The translations under genes were made by a program, and so were the position numbers. The notes below the pieces were generated by a model. It was given only the letters and a program-made list of their open reading frames with translations. It had not been told where the DNA came from and ran no database searches. Positions 1 to 5,693 of a stretch of DNA of 5,693 nucleotides are shown here, piece after piece. Source of the DNA: an uncultured Oxalobacteraceae bacterium (GTDB taxonomy: Bacteria; Pseudomonadota; Gammaproteobacteria; Burkholderiales; Burkholderiaceae_D); NCBI GenBank assembly GCA_937996605.1, contig CALKVB010000566.1:1-5693 (forward strand). Reading direction: 5' to 3'. The first letter of the stretch is position 1; the number at the start of each line of letters is the position of its first letter.

Positions 1-438
1 CACTCTTTGATGGCATTTGGCCGGGGTGAATGGTTTGGTACTGGACTTGGCGGCAGTGTGGAAAAACTGCATTACTTACCCGAGGCGCACACTGACTTCA
101 TCATGGCTGTGATTGGTGAAGAGTTAGGGTTTGTTGGTGTCGTGACCGTCATCTTCTTATTTTATTGGATTATCAAACGCGCCTTCGATATCGGTCGTCA
201 GGCGATTGTACTCGACGCCACTTTTGCGGGTTTGGCGGCAAAAGGAATTGGCATTTGGATTGGCGTGCAGACCTTCATCAATATGGGCGTGAATCTTGGT
301 GTTTTGCCGACCAAAGGTTTGACCCTGCCGCTCATGAGTTATGGTGGTTCAGGCGTTTTAATTAACTGTATTGGTTTAACTTTGTTACTGAGAATTGATT
401 ATGAAAATCGGGTGATGATGCGCGGAGGTCGGCCATGA
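1..438 (+). CDS. ftsW: FtsW, septal lipid II glycosyltransferase (partial, 5' end missing)
   Basis: C-terminal 145 residues of FtsW, the SEDS-family inner-membrane glycan polymerase that builds septal peptidoglycan from lipid II together with FtsI. The reading frame is open from base 1, so the gene begins outside the window; the TTG at 7 and ATG at 10 are internal codons. Visible family signatures (window residue numbers) are the AFGRGEWFGTGLGGSVEKL block at 5-23, YLPEAHTDFI at 25-34 with IGEELG just after, and LPTKGLTLPLMSYGGSG at 102-118, which is the hallmark SEDS C-terminal motif. Hydrophobic stretches near 42-58, 76-97 and 110-130 fit the last three membrane helices, followed by a short basic cytoplasmic tail (RIDYENRVMMRGGRP). 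RodA is the main alternative, but the motifs and the position directly before murG favour FtsW. The stop codon overlaps the murG start. Confidence 0.96.
   Translation, partial: HSLMAFGRGEWFGTGLGGSVEKLHYLPEAHTDFIMAVIGEELGFVGVVTVIFLFYWIIKRAFDIGRQAIVLDATFAGLAAKGIGIWIGVQTFINMGVNLGVLPTKGLTLPLMSYGGSGVLINCIGLTLLLRIDYENRVMMRGGRP
424..429 (+). promoter_or_regulatory. Strong Shine-Dalgarno site for murG
   Basis: GGAGGT lies inside the last codons of ftsW and ends 5 nt before the murG ATG at 435. It is the best match to the anti-Shine-Dalgarno sequence among the gene starts in this window and fixes the murG start. Together with the ATGA stop/start overlap (435-438) it suggests that murG is translated by reinitiation or coupling to ftsW. 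Confidence 0.85.
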
Positions 439-1526
439 GCACGAACTCAACAGCAAAACATCTGATGGTAATGGCGGCCGGAACTGGTGGACATATTTTC
501 CCAGGTATCGCAATTGCCGAAGAAATGCAACAACGTGGTTGGACTGTTTCTTGGCTAGGAACGAAAGTCGGCATGGAAGCCGAGATCGTCGCGAAACACG
601 GTATCGTCATGGATCAACTGGATTTCAGCGGTCTACGTGGCAAGGGTCTAAAACACAGCGTGGTCGGCGGTTTTAAATTGCTAGCGAGTTTTTTCACTTG
701 TTTTGGCATTATGGCAAAACGTAAACCACAAGTCGTGTTAGGCATGGGCGGTTATGTGACTGTGCCAGGTGGTATCAGTGCTGCATTGATGGGCAAACCA
801 GTTGCGCTGATGAATGCAGATGCGCCTATGTTGTTGTCGAATAAAGCGTTGAAACCATTCGCGAAGAAATTGATGTTTGGTCTGCCTTCGACAATTCCAC
901 ATGCAGATAATAAATGCGTGTTCACTGGAAACCCGATTCGTAGCGACATCACAGCCCTAGCGCCACCGGCACAACGCTACGCCGACCGTCACGGTCGTTT
1001 GCGTGTTTTGGTGGTTGGTGGAAGTCTCGGAGCCAAGGCCTTAAATGAATGTGTGCCGCAAGCTTGGGCGCTGATGCCTGAAGATCAGCGTCCATTGATT
1101 ACGCATCAATCCGGCAAACAACATGTCGATGGTTTGCGTGAGCGTTATCGCGATTTGGGTGTTGAAGCAGAAGTGCTTGACTTTATCCATGATATGCCAC
1201 GTCGTTACGCGGAAGTTGATTTAGTGATTTGCCGTGCAGGAGCGATTACGGTATCCGAATTAACCGCAGCGGGTGTCGCTAGCGTATTGGTGCCTTTGGT
1301 TGCATCTAGCACATCGCATCAGAAAGCAAATGCCGAATGGTTGAGTGCTGAAGGTGGTGCGATTCATTTTCCGCAGGTAGAAATGACGCCGCAGAAATTG
1401 GCTGATGTGGTGTTAGCGACAGATCGTGCAAAGTGTGTTGAATTGGCGGAGTCCGCTTACCGATTAGGGAAGCGTGAGGCGACAGCCAGTATCGCCGCAA
1501 TAATAGAACAATTGGTGCAAGCTTGA
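435..1526 (+). CDS. murG: MurG, lipid II synthase (UDP-GlcNAc:lipid I GlcNAc transferase)
   Basis: GT-B fold glycosyltransferase (family GT28) that transfers GlcNAc from UDP-GlcNAc to lipid I on the cytoplasmic face of the inner membrane, giving lipid II. The 363 aa length fits the family (E. coli 355). The N-terminal acceptor domain has the glycine loop AGTGGH at 15-20, SGLRGKG at 65-71 and the second glycine loop GMGGY at 103-107. The C-terminal donor domain has VVGGSLGAKALNE at 193-205, RAGAITVSEL at 267-276 with E275 matching the ribose-binding Glu of E. coli, and HQKANA at 295-300. Oddities are that the E. coli HEQN motif (124-127) is replaced by MNAD at 126-129, and GGSQGA reads GGSLGA; both appear to be lineage forms, as I recall similar sequences in Burkholderiales. 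The start is fixed by GGAGGT and the ATGA overlap with ftsW. murC follows after 21 nt. Confidence 0.97.
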   Translation: MSTNSTAKHLMVMAAGTGGHIFPGIAIAEEMQQRGWTVSWLGTKVGMEAEIVAKHGIVMDQLDFSGLRGKGLKHSVVGGFKLLASFFTCFGIMAKRKPQVVLGMGGYVTVPGGISAALMGKPVALMNADAPMLLSNKALKPFAKKLMFGLPSTIPHADNKCVFTGNPIRSDITALAPPAQRYADRHGRLRVLVVGGSLGAKALNECVPQAWALMPEDQRPLITHQSGKQHVDGLRERYRDLGVEAEVLDFIHDMPRRYAEVDLVICRAGAITVSELTAAGVASVLVPLVASSTSHQKANAEWLSAEGGAIHFPQVEMTPQKLADVVLATDRAKCVELAESAYRLGKREATASIAAIIEQLVQA

Positions 1527-1547
1527 AGCGCTTAAACGAGAGAAATT

Positions 1548-2933
1548 ATGAAGCATAAAGTTAAACATCTGCATTTTGTCGGCATCGGTGGCTCCGGTAT
1601 GAGCGGCATCGCGGAAGTATTGCTCAATCTCGGTTACGTGATCTCTGGCTCAGATTTGAGTAGTAACGCAGCCTCCCAGCGTTTGGCAAGTTTGGGTGCC
1701 AAAGTCATGTTAGGACACGCTGCTGAAAATATTCAAGGTGCAGATGCTGTCGTAACCTCGACTGCAGTTAAAGCAGATAACCCAGAAGTAGTCGCAGCCC
1801 GCGAGAAGCATATTCCTATCGTGCCACGTGCATTGATGTTGACGGAATTGATGCGCTTGAAAAGCGGCATTGCGATTGCAGGTACTCACGGCAAGACAAC
1901 AACAACCAGTTTGGTCGCCAGTATTTTGGCAGAAGGCGGTTTGGATCCTACTTTTGTGATTGGTGGTTTGCTCAATAGTGCCGGTGCGAATGCTAAGTTG
2001 GGCAGTGGTGAATTCATCGTAGCAGAAGCCGATGAATCTGATGCCTCTTTTTTGAATTTGCTTCCGGTGATTGAAGTGATTACGAATATCGATGCTGATC
2101 ACATGGAAACCTATGAGCATGATTTCGCAAAGTTAAAACAAGCTTTTGTCGATTTCACTCAACGTTTGCCATTTTACGGTGTGGCGATGTTGTGCATGGA
2201 TGACCCAGTTGTTCGTGAAATCATGCCGCGTATCAGTAAGCCTATCGTGACCTATGGTTTTCACGAGGAAGCTGAAGTGCGCGCCACTAACGCCTACGCA
2301 GCTGATGGCAAGATGCATTTCACGGTTGTACAAGTGGGTTATCCCGATATGCAAGTGAGTTTGAATCAGCCTGGTATGCATAATGTGCAAAATGCTTGTG
2401 CAGCAATAGCGATCGCGCGTGAAGTGGGAGTGGCAGACGAAGCGACACAAAAAGCATTGAGTGAATTTAACGGGGTCGGACGACGCTTTACTCGTTACGG
2501 AGAAATTCCATTAGCAAGCGGCGGTAGTTTTGCCTTGGTCGATGATTATGGACATCATCCTGTTGAGATGGCAGCGACGCTGGCGGCGGCACGTGGTGCA
2601 TATCCCGGACGTCGATTGGTTTTGGCGTTTCAACCGCATCGTTACACACGAACACGCGATTGTTTTGAAGACTTTGTCAAAGTGATGTCCACTGCCGACG
2701 CCGTGGTGTTGGCCGAAGTTTATGCTGCAGGTGAAACGCCGATTGTGGCTGCTGATGGCAGGGCGATGACTAGAGCGATTCGTGTACTCGGAAAAGTGGA
2801 ACCAGTATTTGTGGAACAGATTCAAGATATGCCCAATAGTTTGTTACAAGTCTTACGTGATGGCGATGTATTGATGGTGATGGGTGCAGGTTCGATTAGT
2901 GCGGTGCCAAGTAAATTGGCCGGCAAACACTAA
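1548..2933 (+). CDS. murC: MurC, UDP-N-acetylmuramate--L-alanine ligase
   Basis: Cytoplasmic ATP-dependent Mur ligase that adds L-Ala to UDP-MurNAc, the first amino acid of the peptidoglycan stem peptide. All three domains are visible. The N-terminal Rossmann domain that binds the UDP substrate has HFVGIGGSGMSGIAE at 9-23 and SGSD at 33-36. The central ATPase domain has the P-loop AGTHGKTTTT at 111-120, EADESDASF at 160-168, NIDADHMETY at 180-189 and the GMHNVQNACAA block at 276-286. The C-terminal domain has GVGRRF at 309-314, DDYGHHP at 332-338, FQPHRYTRT at 361-369 and MGAGSI at 445-450. The 461 aa length is a little shorter than E. coli (491) and typical of many other proteobacteria. The ATG at 1548 is preceded by a modest GAGAG (1538-1542) at 5 nt and places the GIGGSGMSG loop at the usual distance from the N terminus. 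The gene is intact, 21 nt after murG. Confidence 0.98.
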   Translation: MKHKVKHLHFVGIGGSGMSGIAEVLLNLGYVISGSDLSSNAASQRLASLGAKVMLGHAAENIQGADAVVTSTAVKADNPEVVAAREKHIPIVPRALMLTELMRLKSGIAIAGTHGKTTTTSLVASILAEGGLDPTFVIGGLLNSAGANAKLGSGEFIVAEADESDASFLNLLPVIEVITNIDADHMETYEHDFAKLKQAFVDFTQRLPFYGVAMLCMDDPVVREIMPRISKPIVTYGFHEEAEVRATNAYAADGKMHFTVVQVGYPDMQVSLNQPGMHNVQNACAAIAIAREVGVADEATQKALSEFNGVGRRFTRYGEIPLASGGSFALVDDYGHHPVEMAATLAAARGAYPGRRLVLAFQPHRYTRTRDCFEDFVKVMSTADAVVLAEVYAAGETPIVAADGRAMTRAIRVLGKVEPVFVEQIQDMPNSLLQVLRDGDVLMVMGAGSISAVPSKLAGKH

Positions 2934-2975
2934 AACTGATATCAGACCTAAGACTGTGACGAACAAGAACGAGAT

Positions 2976-2980
2976 AGGAA
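2976..2980 (+). promoter_or_regulatory. Shine-Dalgarno site for ddl
   Basis: AGGAA ends 7 nt before the ATG at 2988 and supports that codon over the next in-frame ATG at 3000, which has only a GAAAGAAG-like purine stretch in front of it. The 54-nt murC-ddl gap (2934-2987) otherwise holds only a 10-bp palindrome at 2936-2945 and purine-rich sequence; I see no terminator hairpin with a T tract. Confidence 0.65.
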
Positions 2981-2987
2981 AGAAAAA

Positions 2988-3935
2988 ATGAAAGAAGCGA
3001 TGGGTAAAGTTGGCGTGTTATTCGGTGGCCGTTCTGCAGAACGTGAAGTCTCCATCATGTCTGGCACAGGTGTATTAAATGCCTTACGTAGTCGCGGCAT
3101 TGACGCTCACCCATTTGACCCAGCTGAACGTAGCTTGGCGGAGTTGGCGGCTGAAAAATTCGATCGCGTGTTTATCGCCTTGCACGGTCGCTATGGGGAA
3201 GATGGGAGTTTGCAAGGCGCTCTCGAACAGCTCGGCATCCCTTACACCGGTAGCGGGGTGATGGCTTCGTCGATCGCGATGGATAAAATTTTCAGTAAAA
3301 AGATCTGGCTGTATCACGACTTGACGACGCCAGCCTATGCTGTGCTTGATGCGAAGACGGATTTGCCAAAAGTGTGCGAGCAACTAGGCTTGCCACTTAT
3401 CGTAAAGCCGCCACATGAAGGTTCAACGATCGGTATTACCAAAGTTAAAGTCGCTTCTGAAATTGATACGGCCTACGCATTGGCAGCGAAGTTTGATGAA
3501 GAAGTCTTGGCGGAAGAGTTTATTCAAGGACGTGAATTGACGGTCGCTGTGTTAGGGCGCGGTGCCGATGCCTATGCCTTACCTCTGATTGAAATCGTAG
3601 CGCCAGATGGTAACTACGATTACCAGAATAAGTACTTCACCGATGACACCAAGTATCTCTGTCCAGCACCGATTGACGCTGATTTGACTAAACAGATTCA
3701 AACCATGTGCGTTGAAGCTTATCGCGCTGTTGGATGTGAAGGTTGGGCGCGTATTGACGTGTTGGTGCGTGCACGTGATAACAAACCATTTCTGATTGAA
3801 ATCAATACTTCACCAGGAATGACGGGACACTCTTTGGTGCCTATGGCAGCACGTGCAGCGGGCATGAGTTATGAAGATGTGTGTGTAGAGATCTTGAAAA
3901 CAGCGCGTTTGAAGATTGTTTCGGATTCGCAATAA
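2988..3935 (+). CDS. ddlB: D-alanine--D-alanine ligase, DdlB type
   Basis: ATP-grasp ligase that joins two D-Ala in the cytoplasm to give the dipeptide used by MurF. At 315 aa it is close to E. coli DdlB (306). Visible motifs are LFGGRSAEREVS at 11-22, where E18 corresponds to catalytic Glu15 of E. coli; ALHGRYGEDGSLQG at 64-77; PYTGSGVMASSIAMDK at 85-100; the ATP-binding KPPHEGSTIG at 140-149, where S146 corresponds to Ser150; YDYQNKYFTDDTKY at 210-223; and RIDV at 255-258 plus IEINTSPGMTGHSLVP at 270-285, with metal ligands D257, E271 and N273. Y216 matches the tyrosine that favours D-Ala over D-lactate as acceptor, so this should be a normal D-Ala-D-Ala enzyme and not a Van-type depsipeptide ligase. 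Its place between murC and ftsQ is the classic dcw position. A short C-terminal tail (about 305-315) extends past the E. coli end. Confidence 0.97.
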   Translation: MKEAMGKVGVLFGGRSAEREVSIMSGTGVLNALRSRGIDAHPFDPAERSLAELAAEKFDRVFIALHGRYGEDGSLQGALEQLGIPYTGSGVMASSIAMDKIFSKKIWLYHDLTTPAYAVLDAKTDLPKVCEQLGLPLIVKPPHEGSTIGITKVKVASEIDTAYALAAKFDEEVLAEEFIQGRELTVAVLGRGADAYALPLIEIVAPDGNYDYQNKYFTDDTKYLCPAPIDADLTKQIQTMCVEAYRAVGCEGWARIDVLVRARDNKPFLIEINTSPGMTGHSLVPMAARAAGMSYEDVCVEILKTARLKIVSDSQ

Positions 3936-3959
3936 GCTTGGTGAAAATAAGATCTCTGT

Positions 3960-4733
3960 ATGTGGCATGACGTAAAACTTCTCAACGCGACGGCAAATGT
4001 TTTGTTTAGTTTCGTCTTGGCTACCGTGTTGGGCTCTGCGGTTTGGTGGGTCATTCACCGGCCCGTATTTGAATTGAGTGCTGTACGAGTAGAAGGAAAG
4101 CAGAATAAAGACTTACGCCATGTGAATGCATTGACGATTCGTGATCAAGCGATTCCCAGAATTCAAGGGAATTTCTTCACAACGAATCTCGATCAAGTGA
4201 AAGTGGCATTTGAATCTGTGCCTTGGGTGAGGAAAGCCAGTGTGCAGCGGGTGTGGCCAAATCGCCTGTTAGTACAGATCGAGGAGCACGAGGTTCTCGG
4301 CACATGGGGTGAAGACGGTAGGTTGATTTCGGTGTTGGGCGACGTGTTCACCGCCAACTTAGCTGAAGCAGAAGATGATGCGCAATTGATCAGATTGAGT
4401 GGTCCGGATGGTAGTGAGAAAGAAGTGTTGCAGCAGTATCGATTGTTTAAAGACTGGTTTTCTGCTTTGGAGTTGAAGCCAGAAGCCGTGCAATACTCGA
4501 GTCGATATGCATGGAGTGTACAACTCGATGGAGGTCTACACATTCAGTTAGGTCGGGTGCAAGATGCAAATAGTTTGAAGAAGCGAGTAGACCAGTTGCT
4601 GCGTGTGTATCCTCAACTGACGACACGTTTAGGTGACAACATCGTGAGTGTGGACATGCGCTACCCAAATGGCTTAGCGCTGAAAACGAGCAAAGTAAGT
4701 AAACCAGTCACAGCAGCAAACAAAAAGCCTTGA
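3960..4733 (+). CDS. ftsQ: FtsQ, bitopic cell division protein with POTRA domain
   Basis: Divisome protein that, with FtsB and FtsL, links early cytoplasmic and late periplasmic division proteins and helps control FtsWI. It has 257 aa: a short cytoplasmic N terminus (1-10), one hydrophobic helix at about 11-32 rich in V/L/F ending in VWWVI, then a periplasmic region. The POTRA domain spans about 37-107 (FELSAVRVEG at its start, VPWVRKASVQRVWPNRL at 87-103), followed by the FtsQ/DivIB beta domain. The conserved block VDMRYPNGLAL at 231-241 lies in the C-terminal region that contacts FtsB in E. coli. The start MWHDVKLLN is the form I associate with betaproteobacterial FtsQ, and it is kept although its Shine-Dalgarno is weak (only TAAGAT at 3948-3953). 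The gene lies 24 nt after ddl. The tail is basic and polar (about 242-257). Confidence 0.95.
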   Translation: MWHDVKLLNATANVLFSFVLATVLGSAVWWVIHRPVFELSAVRVEGKQNKDLRHVNALTIRDQAIPRIQGNFFTTNLDQVKVAFESVPWVRKASVQRVWPNRLLVQIEEHEVLGTWGEDGRLISVLGDVFTANLAEAEDDAQLIRLSGPDGSEKEVLQQYRLFKDWFSALELKPEAVQYSSRYAWSVQLDGGLHIQLGRVQDANSLKKRVDQLLRVYPQLTTRLGDNIVSVDMRYPNGLALKTSKVSKPVTAANKKP

Positions 4734-4751
4734 ATTTGAATGCGGAAGAAA

Positions 4752-4783
4752 TGAAGTGGCGTGAAGTGAAATAAGCTGAAGTG
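4752..4783 (+). repeat. Three copies of TGAAGTG
   Basis: Exact heptamers TGAAGTG start at 4752, 4762 and 4777 (spacings 10 and 15), each followed by G or A. A shorter related AAGTGG occurs at 4846-4851, within the ftsA ribosome binding region. The repeat is seen directly; function as a protein or RNA binding site is only a possibility. It may also arise by chance in purine-rich sequence. Confidence 0.55.
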
Positions 4784-4812
4784 AGCAAGGCAAAAAAAGC
4801 AATTTGGTAGAC

Positions 4813-4875
4813 GACAAAAAACGCAAAACGTTTCAACAAAATAGTAAGTGGAATGATATGACAAAAGACGCAAAA
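4813..4875 (+). repeat. A-rich near-direct repeat flanking the ftsA start
   Basis: GACAAAAAACGCAAAA at 4813-4828 recurs as GACAAAAGACGCAAAA at 4860-4875, with 15 of 16 bases identical and a 47-nt offset. The second copy begins at the last base of the ftsA ATG and covers codons 2-6. The offset is not a multiple of three, so the first copy is not a duplicated in-frame start. The low complexity of the sequence makes chance a real alternative. Confidence 0.45.
4850..4852 (+). promoter_or_regulatory. Probable Shine-Dalgarno core for ftsA
   Basis: GGA within TAAGTGGAA (4845-4853) ends 5 nt before the ATG at 4858. It is a moderate match with one interrupting T. It supports the ATG at 4858, since no in-frame ATG or GTG exists upstream before the in-frame stop at 4777; only a TTG at 4804 is available. 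Confidence 0.55.
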
Positions 4876-5693
4876 AACCTGATCGTCGGTCTCGATATCG
4901 GCACCTCTAAGATCGTTGCGGTGGTGGCAGAAGTCATGCCTGACGGCCGTCATGAAGTGATAGGCTTGGGTCAGCACGAATCAAAGGGATTGAAAAAAGG
5001 TGTGGTGGTCAATATTGAGGCCACGGTGGAGTCCATACAGCGTGCACTTGAAGAGGCTGAGTTAATGGCTGACTGCAAGATTCGCACCGTCTACACCGGC
5101 ATCGCCGGTAGTCATATTCGTAGTTTTAATTCCAGCGGTATGGTGGCGATTAAAGATAAAGAAGTGACCGCGATGGACGTTTCGCGTGTGATCGAAACGG
5201 CGAAAGCAGTCAACATTCCAACCGATCAACAGCTTCTGCACACCTTGCCGCAAGAATTTATCGTCGATAGTCAAGATGATGTGCGTGAACCGATCGGTAT
5301 GAGCGGCATTCGCTTAGAGGTGAAAGTGCATATCGTGACCGGCGCAGTGTCCGCCGTGCAGAACATTGTGAAATGCGTGCGTCGTTGTGGTCTAGAAGTG
5401 TCTGATTTGATTTTGCAACCGATGGCTTCGGCAGACGCGGTTCTTACCAACGATGAAAAAGAATTGGGCGTAGTCTTGATTGACATCGGTGGCGGTACTA
5501 CTGATGTGGCGGTTTTCAGCGAAGGTTCGATTCGTCATACAGCCGTGATTCCAATTGCAGGCGATCAAATCACTAACGATATCGCGATGGCTTTGCGTAC
5601 ACCGACATCAGAGGCAGAAGAAATCAAACTCCGCTTCGGTGTCGCGAAGCAGGTATTGGCGGACCCTGCCGATACGCTCGAAGTGCCAGGTCT
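4858..5693 (+). CDS. ftsA: FtsA, actin-like divisome protein (partial, 3' end missing)
   Basis: First 278 residues of FtsA, the actin/Hsp70-superfamily ATPase that polymerises at midcell, tethers FtsZ to the inner membrane and signals to FtsN/FtsWI. The frame stays open to the window end; the family is usually about 410-420 aa, so roughly the last third is outside. Visible parts are the phosphate-1 motif GLDIGTSKIVAVV at 11-23; the region GVVVNIEATVESIQRALEEAE at 48-68 (split here by eye at about 57); the FtsA-specific 1C domain at about 83-160, starting at AGSHIRSFNSSG and including REPIGMSGIRLEVKVH at 143-158; the phosphate-2 motif LIDIGGGTTDVAVF at 207-220; and IPIAGDQITNDIA at 231-243. 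The adenosine motif and the C-terminal amphipathic membrane-targeting helix lie past the end. The start MTKDAKNLIVGLDIGTSK matches what I recall of betaproteobacterial FtsA. MreB and DnaK are excluded by the 1C domain and the gene neighbours. Confidence 0.97.
   Translation, partial: MTKDAKNLIVGLDIGTSKIVAVVAEVMPDGRHEVIGLGQHESKGLKKGVVVNIEATVESIQRALEEAELMADCKIRTVYTGIAGSHIRSFNSSGMVAIKDKEVTAMDVSRVIETAKAVNIPTDQQLLHTLPQEFIVDSQDDVREPIGMSGIRLEVKVHIVTGAVSAVQNIVKCVRRCGLEVSDLILQPMASADAVLTNDEKELGVVLIDIGGGTTDVAVFSEGSIRHTAVIPIAGDQITNDIAMALRTPTSEAEEIKLRFGVAKQVLADPADTLEVPG

Larger units (their letters stand above)
4734..4857 (+). other. A-rich ftsQ-ftsA intergenic gap
   Basis: This 124-nt gap is clearly longer than the other junctions here (-4, 21, 54 and 24 nt). 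By hand count it is about 45% A, 10% C and 36% GC, and about 71% purine on the + strand, unlike the coding sequence around it. It holds three TGAAGTG heptamers, a poly-A run (4792-4798), and an A-rich motif repeated at the ftsA start. A seven-codon reading frame (ATG 4751 to TAA 4774, MKWREVK) has GGAAGAA just before it but is too short to call a gene. I see no convincing sigma70 promoter pair and no terminator hairpin. Its role, if any, is unknown; a regulatory leader for ftsA is possible. Confidence 0.6.

Noticed and set aside
7..12. TTG/ATG as a start of a short ftsW-like gene
   Set aside because: The frame is open to base 1 and the preceding residues (HS) continue the FtsW alignment, so this is an internal position of a truncated gene.
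1526..1533. AAGCGCTT palindrome at the murG-murC junction
   Set aside because: Only 8 bp with no loop or T tract, and such a short palindrome is easily explained by chance.
1710..2120. 136-codon antisense reading frame inside murC, and similar long minus-strand frames across murC and ddl
   Set aside because: They lie fully opposite genes with clear family motifs, encode proteins rich in Cys, His and Ser with no recognisable domain, and are expected shadows of codon bias on the + strand.
4804..4806. Alternative upstream TTG start for ftsA
   Set aside because: It would add an 18-residue basic, low-complexity extension not expected in FtsA, while the ATG at 4858 has a Shine-Dalgarno core and gives the usual N terminus.
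4804..4857. Possible sigma70 promoter for ftsA (TTGGTA at 4804 as a -35)
   Set aside because: No good -10 lies 16-18 nt downstream (the sequence there is around AACGTT), so sequence alone does not support a promoter.
4661..4977. Minus-strand frames (70 and 89 codons) across the ftsQ-ftsA gap with Phe-rich, membrane-like translations
   Set aside because: The Phe and Leu richness comes from reading the A-rich gap in reverse. They overlap the end of ftsQ and the start of ftsA and show no known motif.
1..5693. Search for mobile elements, CRISPR arrays, tRNA or rRNA genes, toxin-antitoxin or defence genes
   Set aside because: Nearly all of the window is covered by six conserved dcw genes in standard order; no spaced repeat array, transposase, terminal inverted repeats or RNA-gene structure was seen by reading.

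Overview
The window is a continuous stretch of the division and cell wall (dcw) cluster of a Gram-negative bacterium. All genes lie on the + strand in the order ftsW (3' part) - murG - murC - ddl (ddlB type) - ftsQ - ftsA (5' part). The protein sequences point to a betaproteobacterium, most likely Burkholderiales and perhaps an Oxalobacteraceae-like lineage. The main clues are the FtsQ start (MWHDVKLLN), the FtsA start (MTKDAKNLIVGLDIGTSK), the Ddl motif KPPHEGSTIG, and the MurG motifs GGSLGA and NADA in place of the enterobacterial forms. These assignments come from memory of the families, not from a search. GC content looks close to 50% by eye, which is low for Burkholderiales. The genus cannot be fixed from this window.

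Layout: positions 1-438 hold the C-terminal part of FtsW, the lipid II glycan polymerase of the septum. murG (435-1526) overlaps the ftsW stop in an ATGA junction and makes lipid II. murC (1548-2933) follows after 21 nt and adds L-Ala to UDP-MurNAc. ddl (2988-3935) follows after 54 nt and makes D-Ala-D-Ala. ftsQ (3960-4733) follows after 24 nt and encodes the bitopic divisome protein. A 124-nt A-rich gap (4734-4857) separates it from ftsA (4858 to the window end), the actin-like membrane anchor of the Z ring. Every full-length gene is intact, with its key motifs present and no frameshift.

How the genes work together: MurC and Ddl act in the cytoplasmic precursor pathway, MurG completes lipid II at the inner membrane, and FtsW polymerises lipid II at the septum. 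FtsQ and FtsA link the periplasmic and cytoplasmic halves of the divisome. The tight spacing, same strand and absence of any terminator-like hairpin suggest co-transcription.

I found no undescribed system. This is a core, conserved locus. The points most worth a second look are small: the substituted acceptor-site motif in MurG, and the A-rich ftsQ-ftsA gap, which carries a repeated TGAAGTG heptamer and a second A-rich near-repeat that overlaps the ftsA start codon.
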